Shown in pieces: positions 32,601 to 45,000 of a stretch of 64,000 nt of DNA. Source of the stretch: Acholoe squamosa (lineage: Eukaryota; Annelida; Polychaeta; Phyllodocida; Polynoidae); the NCBI GenBank assembly GCA_949317995.1, contig OX439048.1, positions 31,873,495-31,937,494 of the forward strand, given 5' to 3'. Within the stretch, counting starts at the first letter, position 1. Each line of letters starts with the position of its first letter. Made by a program: the position numbers and the translations under genes. The notes under the pieces are model-generated. The model did no database searches and was not told the origin of the DNA. It saw only the letters and a list, made by a program, of their open reading frames with translations.

Positions 32601-35600
32601 CCATAAGAGTCCAAAGTGACCCCAAAAACACAAAATCTACTGCTTTCTGACGACCTGACCCATATGTAAAGATATAGGCCATAATAAAGCACATGTGAAA
32701 GCATGTTCCTGTTTTTTTTATGTTAAGAGGAATATTAAGGATTATATTTTCGGGCCCAAAATGGAGACAGTTCCTACTTATGTTTTGTGTAGATGCTAAA
32801 CTTACATGTACTGCATGAAAACAGTTGAGAGTTGATTGTTATCTCAAGTTTCTCCTGATTCCTTAAAGGGCGACTAGCACGCTAATGCACGCCCGCATTA
32901 AAAAATCACGTGACCACCCCTCAACCAATCAGATCATCACAAATTTTCCGCTGGTTTCCGCGAATCTATCAACGATCTTTCGCCAGGTACCCATATTGTT
33001 AAAAGTCTGTGCTAGCCCCCCTTTAATAGTTTGGCATGTTGGATGCCTTATTTATTTCCACTTCAATAAATTATTAAAGGTAGTTATTGATCGAGAAAAC
33101 AGGCAGCTGCTGTAGTCGGTCTAAAACACGCCATTTGCACTGCTGTAGTTGTTTTCATAATGTCCCTGTAGGTGGCCCTGCTAATTTGCGGTGCATGCGC
33201 CACACATTTAAAAAGTAAACACAGCCAAGTGTTGCGCTGGTACCGCTGTTGGACCGCTGCAGCACCATGGTACCAGCGAAAATGTTGTTGTTGCCGATGT
33301 CGGTGCTATCAGCCCAAATATCTTCTTATTTGAAAGGGAAAGGCTAAAATGGCCTGAAAACCAAGAGACATCATTGGGCGATAATAGGGTTCCTAGAGAG
33401 AGCCGATTATCGAGAGGAGTCCATAGCTGTTTGAATTTCTTTCCTACAATGATTTGGTGGAAAGTTATGGGCATGTTTGTGAATCTTCATAGTCTAAAAT
33501 TTTAAATATTTGTCAAAGGTCAAGTTTAAGCTGGTAGGAGTAATCCTCTCAAAAATCTGATAGTAATTCATGTGCTGCATGTTCCTTTGCGATCAATAGT
33601 AAGGGCGATATCATGGCTTTTGTAAAACATGCCAGTCCTGCCAGTGCCTGGACTGGTGTGTGCCCCTGTGTCCGAAAAAAACACTTTATTTCAATCCATT
33701 CCTCAGCCTGCCCTTTTTCGCCGGTGACGCTTAAAACAGATAGGTTTTGGCTGGAGGTAGGGCGCTACCACACCCTGGATAGTGCGCAGATGCACCGACT
33801 GGGGGCAAAAATTAGTCCTAGTAAAAAAAAATTATTACGCTTATTCTTTTTTCCAAAACAAATTTTTAAGGGGGGCATGTTCTCTAGGGGGACAAAAATT
33901 TCAGATTGATTCCAAACACTACATATCCATGCATATTACTTGCATAATTAGCATAATCATGCAGTGTCCTGGTACTTTTCAATATACATAGATATGTGCT
34001 ATTGCTCCTTTGTAGAATTCATATGCTTACAAATTTAAACTACCGTAAAATCCCGGTCATAAGCCAGCCTCGGTCATAAGCCGGGGGGTGAATTCAGGGA
34101 AATCCTATAAACCGATTTTAGGGCCAAATTTTCCCAATTTTCTCTTTAATCTATTGTATTAAAACCCCGGTCATAAGCCGGGGGTAGAGTTGGGGGGAAT
34201 TTAGAATCCGATTTTAGTCAAAAATAGAGAAAAAAAAAATCCGGCTTATGACTGGGGTTTTACAGTACTAATACATGGTGATTGAGTGTGTGCAGTGTTT
34301 TTGTGTTTCGACTTCAAGATTCGGGAAAATTAATTTCGGGGGGTTCATAATTCAGAATTTTAGTATGTCTGATTGCGTTCAGCATGTTCATTTTATCCTA
34401 TTTTCATAGTTTGTGCTTCCCAATGTGATCAATGGAACCCGCTAAAGTTGACCTAAAAGGTCACCATGCATGAAGAGCTCAATCTTCAGATAAACCAATA
34501 TTTACATACTTTTAACTTATTATGGCTAAGTAAAGAAAAAAATATTGTGAGAAAATTTGTTTCTTTTCATAAACATTCCCACTTTTGTTCTGTGGTGTGA
34601 CAGATGCAGCTCTTTTCTGGCTAGCGTGCGACATCAAGAGGTCCACGTAGTCACATGGTAGAGCTTATCTAGTCACGTGATCTAGCATTAATCTCGATCC
34701 AGATAAGTAAGGCCGTACAAACCATGATTACATACTCTAAACTCTAATAGAACTAGAAACAATTAAAGGGCTAAGGATACTGTCCCTACGCCATCGAACT
34801 ACTTTTGCCAAAACTATTAGGTTATAAAAATTAGATCGAGGCTATTTGCTCTGACAGTGACGCTCGCGAGTCTGCACTAAGACTCGTAGTACGAGGACTT
34901 CTTTAGAATCACGATTTGCGCTCTTTTCTTACCTCTCAGTGAGTGTTTTCACTACCTCCCTCAAGAGGGCACCCCAATCACCCTGATAAGGGTACTGATG
35001 ACGTCATCAGTACTCTTATCAGTGAAGGCAACCATGCACTAAGGATTACTGGAGTGCCCCCCTTGTAGTATGTCTCATTGCATTTGGCACGTTCGATTTA
35101 CTCTATTTTCCCTGATTGGCATTATGCACTCCATCTCAGCAACCATTAAGAATATGGATCTAAAGGTGTAAAAAATGGAATCGGCATGAAAACCTTGAAA
35201 TTGATATATTACACTTTGAAATCTGTTGATAATCAGCAGAGAGATGTGCAATGATTCATTGGTGCATCATGCCCATATTGGCATCTCTAGATTACATTCA
35301 AATCATCAAAATAATTGATTTTAATGATATTCCATCCTATATGGATGTTCTAAGAAAAGTAACATGAAATGTACGGTCAATATGTGAATCTCTGATCCAA
35401 ATTAACAAAATTATATGCAACTGAACATTCAGGAAATGTAAAGCGAGAGGGGGGTAGAGAGTATCCTTAATATATTACATGTTGAAATATGTCGATAAAC
35501 AGCCGAGAAATAGGCATTGATTCATTTGTGCATCATCCCTCTTTCCCCTCCGCCTGTGATAGCCCAATAAACAGAGAAATATGCATTGATTCATTTGTGC

Positions 35601-38600
35601 ATCATGCTTTGCCTGGCATGATGCACTCTTCCCCAGAATCCATAATCTGGGATGTTTCCCCCTAAAAAAAATGCAGCAAGTGAAAGCAGCGCCACCTAGA
35701 GGGACGTTATGAAAACAACTACAGCAAGTGCAAATGGCGTGTTTTAGACCGACTACGGCAGCTGTCCGTTTCTTTCTCGATGGGTAAATACCTTAAATAA
35801 TTTATTGAAGTGGAAATGAATAAGGCATCCAACATGATAAACTATTAAGGAACCAAGAGTATTAGTCTTGAAAGAAGAACTCTCCTCATTCGTTAGTCCT
35901 CAAGACTACATTATTTCAGTTTTAAGTTTTAAAGGCTTGCTTCGCTTGCTTGTTCCTAATTGTTGCTGAGAAAGGGTGCATCATGCCAATCAGGGCATAT
36001 AGATATTGAAAGTAGGCATCCAATGCAAAATGTGACTCATTCGTTACAGTCCCCAAGACTACAGTATTTCAGTTTTGAAGTTTTAAAGGCTTGCTTCGCT
36101 TGCTTGTTGAATTTTGAGACAGTGGTTTGGGCATAACAATGAACAAAGACTTTTTCTTAATCACTTTTCTCTCTCTTTCAAATGGACAAATACACATTTG
36201 AAAGCTTTGATACATACCAATCCATTTATCATATTAAAGTTGGGGGCAAAGAGTCATAAATATCCTTTTCAATTGACAACTTCAAAAATCAGCCTTAACA
36301 AAAGAAAGTACTGATTTGTTCATTCTTTTTTTTTTTTCCAGCTGAACTTTGAGGTTGTTCTCAATGAAATGAGAAGAATATTTGTAGAAAGAAATCAGCC
36401 CACACCAAAGCAGTCAGCACCAAAGAAGTGTTCGCTGAGCATTGTTCCCTTCAGTTCAACTGATCAGGGCAAGAGTGAGTTGAATTAATCTTCTTTGTTC
36501 ACTATTAAATAGCTTCTTTCATCACAGGTCTTAGACTTTCAGTTCAAAAAGTGAATTGTGCCCTTGTACTCATAATATTGTGTTGTAGACATTAAGAAAG
36601 TGCAAAAGAAACATTAGAGCTTTTGCACAGATACCCTAAATGATTAGATATTGAAAACATAGATATTGTATCAGCATTGAATAGAATCTATTTAACGTAA
36701 TGGCGTTCACCTAATACTGCTGCAGCATGGCTGAGGTACGAGCTGTTTTAAAGATGTACCCATCACCAAGAAAAAACAGAACATGCTATATACCAAAATA
36801 AAGGTTAGAATGTCAGGATTACAGATATGCCAGGTGTAATAAAATCCAAAAACCGTTTTTTGCAGAATAGGAGTTTGAAGAAAAAAAGTAATTTAATTAT
36901 TTATAATTCAAATTAATTCAACAAATCATGATATTAATTAAATTTTCAGTGAATAATGCTACTATCTACAATTGAACCAGTATAAAAACATGTGTTAAAC
37001 ATAAGGATAATATTTTGAGATTAATTAGGTCAGTAGGTCAAAGGTCATGTCACGAAAATGGGTCATCTTCTCTTAAACTATGTACATGTACCATAGACCT
37101 ATATGACTAATCTACAATGAGTTCTATTAGGAGTGCAAACCTATACTTGTAACAAATATTTAGACAGATGAAAATATTGGCATCACTGAAATTAAGCCTC
37201 TCTATAAATGACTTCTATGCTGGAAGTGCGGCTGTCAACATAACAAAAATGTGGTGGTCCGATTTACACACTCATATATAAACAGTCTTAACTCCTCATA
37301 TACAGAAAATTCCACCTAGAGGGACGTTATGATCCTTACAGCTACTGAATTGGGAGGAATGGGGAGGTTTGATCCTTACAGCTACTGAATGGGGAGGAAT
37401 CCTTGTATTTGGCGCAGGTCCTCCTGGGTCATTGGCGGCGCCTTTTCAGTCAAAAACTAATGATTATGAATTGGAACTTTAGATGGGAATTGCTCATCAA
37501 AATTGGGGGAGGGATAATTAAACAAAAAATCATGGAAACATGTTCTTTAGGATCTAGCCTTTCATTGTACATGCACAATTCCCAAAAAAGAAATTTTTTT
37601 ACCTATGAAAAAGGCTGAAGAAAAAAAACCCTGACATGTTTGACCTACTTTCTCATGAAAACGAGGCTCCATAGGATTGCATTGGGTGGTCAATTTCGGC
37701 GGTCGACAGGGGGTCGAAATAACACATTGACGCCTATGGGAATAGGGCAATTAAGACGGGTTTTTTTCAGCAGGTGAGGTGGAATTCTCTGTATATGAGG
37801 GGTTAAGACTTTATATATGAGTGTGTAAATCAGACCACCACATTTTTGTTATGTTGACAGCCGCACTTCCAGCATAGAAGTCATTTATAGAGAGGCTTAA
37901 TTCCAGTGATGCCAATTTTTTTCATCTGTTCCAAAATTATTACAATTTCTGTTGCGATTTTGGCTATGAATGACTACTATTTTGGGTTTAAATATTTGTA
38001 ACAATTTCACAATCTTGCAGTGGCACAGGTTGGCATCTCAGTTTTATTCTGAAAATATCGTAACAATTACAATTTGATATTACAATTATCACTATGCTAG
38101 CTAACATGTAAATGAGAAATCAACTTTACTATAGATATTGTATTACATTATGACATTTGAAGCTGCAATATCTTCACCTAATACTGCTGCAGCATGGCTG
38201 AGCTACGAGCTGTTTTTAAAGATGTACCCATCACCAAGAAAAAACGAAACATGCTATATACCAAAATAAAGCTTAGAATGTCAGGATTACAGATATGCCA
38301 GGTGTAATAAAATCCAAAAACCATTTTTTGCAGAATAGGAGTTTGAAGAAAAAAAGTAATTTAATTATTTTTAATTCAAATTAATTTTACCTATGAAAAA
38401 GGCTGAAGAAAAAACCTGACATGTTTGACCTACTTTCTCATGAAAACGATGCTCCATAGGATTGCATTGGGCAGTCAATTTCGGCAGTCGACAGGGGGTC
38501 GAAATAACACATTGACTCCTATGGGAATAGGGCAATTAAGACGTTTTTTTCAGCAGGTGAGGTGCAATTCTCTGTATAGGAGGGGTTAAGACCGTTTATA

Positions 38601-41600
38601 TATGAGTGTGTAAATCAGACCTAAACATTTTTGTTATGTTGACAGCCCCACTTCCGGCATAGAAGTCATTTATAGAGAGGCTTAATTTAAGTGATGCCAA
38701 TTTTTTCATTTGTTCCAAAATTATTATAATTTCTGTTGCGATTTTGGGTCTAAATAGTTGTAAAAATTTCACAATCTTGCAGTGGCACAGGTTGACATCT
38801 CAGTTTTATTCTGAAAATATCGTAACAATTACAATTGGGCACTATGCTAGCTAACATATAAATGAGAAAACAACTTTACTATAGATATTGTATTACATTA
38901 TGACATTTGAAGTTGCAAAATCTCCACAGGGTATAAAGGTTAATTGTAGAAGAAGATCTTCCATACTTGGTCAACATAAGTTTACTAGGGGAGTGCAGGG
39001 ACATTTTTTAATCCTATGTCATGACTGTTTTGTGTCCTGGTGGGGGGGGCGATGTAAATTAATGGCCAAAGATACAACGGGTATTTCTAAAGGTGGCTAG
39101 GAAAGGTATGCATAATCATATGTGTATAACAGTACAGAAATGTCAATGACCAGGGTGATTATAACTATAAACTCAATACAATAGAATATGTTACCCATAT
39201 GCCCAGTCTTTGTGAAAAGTTTTTCACCATGCAGGACATTCAGTCCTGCTGATTTCTAATTCTGCAGGCCCGGTTCAATTCACTCAGGAATGCAACATAA
39301 CGAGTATCTCAGGCCATTTTGTGGTAAAGAAATATCATTCTATTTTTATCATGAAATCCATTAGGATTGATGAAGTTCTGAGAAAAAAATCATAATATGC
39401 TTTTTGTTTTATGCTGTAAAAACCTTAATGATGGTCCGATTTGAGTGCCGAAAAAAATGGCATGTAGCCTAAGGTCTAGGGATGACAGCCAGACATTTGG
39501 TCTTGCAGTCTGACAAGTTCTGTCAGCCCAGGAGCCATTCAGACGGCTATAGCTGGTGTCCGACGGGATTCAGCAAAGACTATGCCTAGCACAAAATGTT
39601 GTATACAGTATTGTGCCATATTCTGCCATGGCCTCAACAACATGGAAAGTAAAATCTAAAAATGACAATTTCAAGACTTCACTAGATACGAAGCAGGACT
39701 GAATAGGGAATGTGAATGCAGGTATGGACAGTGGCAGCCCCTGTGAAATTATCCTTGGGTGACTGCCCCATATAACATATACCAAGTGGTAACACTTTTC
39801 ATAATCTATCCAATGAATTGGACAGCAGAAAATGCAAAAATCGTGTCAGTAGCCCTTTGATATATGGAGATACAGAGCCCAACTAAAAAAAATCATTATC
39901 TAACATATTCTGTCTGGATAAGGTCCGTATCTGACCCTCCATATGTTTATCACAATAAGGTATCTATCTATTAACGATAGGGTCACTCTCGCAGGGCTTT
40001 TGACAGGGCCGCGCAGTGCGTAATTCACACATTTAAACCTTAAATGGCGCATTTAAATGGCTAAATGTGCACAAAATGGCGCATACAAATGCTTCTCTCT
40101 TTGTCAGAGACCTGGGGCTAATACTAAGAATGCTACAAAAGTAGCAGACCACTCATTGGAAAGATAATGGTCTCCAGATTAAGGAAATCGATTGTAGCAT
40201 TTCCCAAACTTTTTTTCAAATGTCTGCGACATCAGGGGAAGAAATATTATATGAAAAACAAATGTGATTAGCATAATTGGCCTTCTCTCATTTAATTCAT
40301 TCTCCCAGCCTAGACTGCATTGACTCATAAGTCGATCCCCCAACTTGGAGTCCAAAATATTTTTAAAGAGTTTGAGTGTAAGAAAGATGCACAAACAGCC
40401 CTTTTCTGTAATAAAAATAAATCTGACCAATAACTTCTTTTCAGCAAGCATCTTGCAAGAAGCGTATATATTATTCATGTTTCTAGATCATCAACTTCTC
40501 TATCTATACACAATTTTCCAAGGTACATGATGGCCCATTAATTCACAAAATGGCACATTGTTTTGGCTAATGAGTGCGCAATTTGCCCATTCAAAAGCCC
40601 TGCTCTCGATCTAATATATCTTTTAATTAAATGATGAAAATACACTATTCTATGTCAATTTAAAAGCATCCTAAGATCTAACCACAGGCGTATCATCATG
40701 CTGCATCCAGGGCTAGAAAAATGGCCACAGCAATACATTTATGACTGGGGCCATGAGGAGTGCATCTTTGACCTCTGACCTAATTAGTCTGAATCATCAC
40801 AATAATGACTACGATGTCTTCTCTAGTTTTATTTGCTTATAGAATACCTACATAGAGGTATATTTTATGGTAGAAGATTTGTTCTGCTGAAAAAAAAACG
40901 TCTTAATTGCCCTATTCCCATAGGAGTCAATGTGTTATTTCGACCCCCTGTCGACTGCCGAAATTGACCGCCCAATGCAATCCTATGGAGCATCGTTTTC
41001 ATGAGAAAGTAGGTCAAACATGTCAGGTTGTTTCTTCAGCCTTTTTCATAGGTAAAAAAATTTCTTTTTTGGGGAATTGTGCATGTACAATGAAAGACTA
41101 GATCCTAAAGAACATGTTTCCATGATTGATATCATGTTTAATTATCCCTCCCCCAATTTCGATGAGCAATTCCCATCTAAAGTACCAATTTAGCTCTATC
41201 TCACCAAAAATACGTTGTTTTTTTGTTTTATTTTATTACACCTGCCATATCTGGAATCTACAAGTTTAGAGCTTTCCAATGGTGTATGGTGTATAATGTT
41301 TTTTTTTTTTGTGGTGATGGGTGTTCACCTCTTGGAGGCCCTCATGCATGATGCTGCAGTAGTATAAGTGTAAAAGGGAGGCTCTGGTCACCCAAACAGA
41401 TGTATTCTACACTAATATGAATGTGGCTGAAAGGAAAGATGAGCCAATCAAAATTAGCAAATTGACTTGATTGGGTGTCAAATGAATAAAAAAAAAAAAA
41501 GAAGTGAATCCCCATTGGTACACTTTGTCTCACCCCTTTACCTTACTACATGTATCATATGGAAAAGAACACGAAAAATTAAATCATTGTTGTTTTTTTT

Positions 41601-41926
41601 CCCTTTTCTCAGGGCTTATCAAAGTTAAGAGTAAGAAATCGAAATGCATGACGTGTGTCAAGAAAGTTGGTCAACTGAAGCGTGCAAGGAGAGCAAAGAA
41701 TGTATACAAAATTCGTATAAAGTCTCTGCAGAAAAAGCTTAAAGATATTGATGAAGAACTCTATGTGAAGGTTAGTTGAAAGTATAACTATTTGTTTCAT
41801 TGTCATATCAATGAACGTCATGAATCACATCCAATTAGAATCGCCTTTCTTAGTATTCCATGGCCCATCAGGCCATTTTGTAGGTAAATCTCTCAGTGGA
41901 GTTATATATCTTTTGATATACATACA

Positions 41927-42005
<79 letters not shown>

Positions 42006-42011
42006 TATATA

Positions 42012-42097
<86 letters not shown>

Positions 42098-45000
42098 AAA
42101 GTCCAAATCATGAAAATCTGGCAAATTCTTAGATAATTGTGACCTTTCTGCAAGAATTTGCATATATACAAAATCGTTGAAAGGTTTAGATATCTATTCA
42201 ACCAAACCCCTCTCATACTTGCAAACAGAATATATTCAATGCCATAACATGATAAGTCCTTTTCAAAGAAAACCCAAACAAAAACATAAAATAGTAAAGG
42301 TTCACGAGAATGGGTCTGAATGAAGGTTATTTCACGAGGCAAAGCCGAGTAAGATAACCCTCACTCAGACCGATTAGAGTGAACCTTTACATTTATCTCA
42401 TGTTGTTTTTGTGAGATATGTCACAATCTTCATTTATTTGGCATAAAATAACAATTTAATCACCTATTTGGCCTTTAAGGATGGAGAAACTGACTGTGAA
42501 ATACGGGGAAGGGTTATTACATGGGGGGATGCAATACGGGGCTCCTTGGTTAAACCTATAGAGCTTCAGTATTCAAATTGAGATAAAAGACTGTTCCGAT
42601 TGAGGGGCTTATGGTTTTCTCCTCTAGAGTTTGCAGGCATGTAGATATCCTTTAGGTTAAACACTACAGTGCTAGAAAATTCATTGCCAATGCTTATTCA
42701 ATAATCGGTCTTTACCTTCATCTTTCTTTGCAGTCTATGGTGTTAGAGGACCTGGGTGTGAATGTCAGCCATATCAGCAGAGATTACATGCAACTTAAGG
42801 ACATCAATGCAAACCTAAGAAATGATGCAACAGAACAGCAGGAAGTCTTGGATTCAGGTGCAATGCAAATGGAATGGCTTGAACAGTCCCTACGTGCCAG
42901 CCAGGAGGAGAACCAAGAACTGAAGCAGAAATGTGTAAGTATTTATAGGCTATTGTAGTGGTCATGAAAGTGCTGTAACCTCTTGACTTACTATTGGAAA
43001 GCCACTATGCTCTTAGTCTTAGCTATTGTAGAAAAAGTCCAAGGCTTTGAGAGTCGAGAAGTAAAGATGACTGGAAAGGTAGCCTTTTGTCCTGCTTTAC
43101 CTTTTGTCACAGACCACAGAAGTCTGGGAGTGCCTTGATGTGAGGATTTTTATAGTAGCTGGTTTTTGGATGATATAATGCTTACATACAACCCTAAGTG
43201 CCATTTGAGAAGCTCTATGATATAAACATTCATCACAAAGAAGTTATGGTCATAATCATCTACAAACATTGAAATATATTTTGTATTATCTCCTATAGTC
43301 TACATGGAAGGGGGAAATAAAACGCATCAAGGTAGAAAATGCTGAGAAGGAGAGACAGTCGCAGCTTGAAGAAAATCGCAGAACTGGACGCTATCTCTCA
43401 ACCATTGCCAGCAAAGAGCGTACCATCATCACTCTCACTGATGAATGTAACAAACTGATGGAAGAAATCCAACAAGGGCGACGCCGTAGAGAAGAGTTTG
43501 ATCAACTTTATAAGGTTTGTACCAGTGCAGTTTTTGTCAGATGTTTCTATAAAAACAACAAACTAAAGGACAATTAGGAATTTTATCACAAGTAGAAAAA
43601 AACTACAAGATATTTATGCTAGTCTACCTTTCAGTATTCAAAATAAATTTACATGCAAAATATGTATGGGCTAAGGACTAGTATATACCGTCGCTTGCCT
43701 TTGTCTTTTGAAAAACTTGTATAGAGTATACATGCAAGGCAGAGTCAAACAATGCAGGTTTTCTGAATTATATACTGACTGAAATTCAAAAGAAAAGGCT
43801 AAAATATGTTCATAATGGTCATAAAAAAAATTCTCCAGAAATCCTGTGAGATAACTGAGGACATGTCACTTCGCATGGAAAAACTTCAAATGGAGATGGA
43901 TGAGCAGCACAAGAATGGGAAGGATCTTGCCAAGGTTCTTGCATCGGAGCGTGAAAAGAAATTGCAAGCAATACGGTCGCGCGATGAGGAGAGGCGAACA
44001 AAGAAGGCAGAAATAAAGAGGCTGCAGGAGGCTCTTAAAGCTGCTGAAAACCTCAAAAAACAGGTGAGGTGTAAATAGATGTGCACCTTAAAATTATATT
44101 TTCATCAATCTGCTGTAAGGCCTCCCAATAAAAGCAAACTTGTTTCACAGAATCGGGTAATGTGAAAATGGTTATTACTGGTAGCCAGCTGCGTTTATGA
44201 GACCATATGCTTGAGTTTGATACCAAAAGGGTGGTGATGAGAAATAAGTTATCATTTATTTATTGGTAGAAGCAAAGCGGTTCTACTTGTCATAGCTTCT
44301 GTAATTGGGCAGATTTTTAGGGATGAAAGTCTTCAGGGATTTCCCTGATTTCAGGGATTTCGAAGTTCCAAGGCCCTATACATTAGGCCACTTAAAATCG
44401 ATTATCAGCTTTGCAGACACTGCCCGCACCCTTCAAAGAGGGCCGCATGGACCCTTTTTTCTCCTTTTTTAAGAAAAAAAGGGTCGCATGCATGAAAAGG
44501 TCCAAGAAAAAAAATATGAAAATATCATTATCTCAGCCACTACCGTAATCTCCCGTGTAGAAGATGCACCCCAAACTCAGCAGAAGCATTTTCGCGTATA
44601 AGACGCACCTCTTAGGGGTGATTTTTGTCAATCCGGTACTGTTCTATAGTAAAATTACCCCTCGTACAAGACGCACCCCCAAGTTGAGATTAATCTATAA
44701 GACGCACCAGCATTTTGTTTGGCGTAGAGGACGCATCTTATAAGCGGGAGATTACGGTAATTGGTGTAGAAACTTATTTTAAAAAACATTCTACTCCTCC
44801 TTTTGATGCTGAATCATCTGTACCAATGAATTCACTGTAAACAGTAGCCCCTTTGGTTTAGATATATAGAAAATTATGATCGGATGTGGAGTAAAAAATA
44901 AAAAAAAGGGCTGCCCTCATTGCACAGAAATGGTAAAAAAATTAAAATAAAAACCCTCCCGCCCTCACCACTATTTTTCAAAAAGTGTCTGCAAAGCTGA

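Noticed and set aside
41811-42342. Tyr-Ile repeat frames of 68-146 residues.
   Set aside because: They come entirely from the TA microsatellite.
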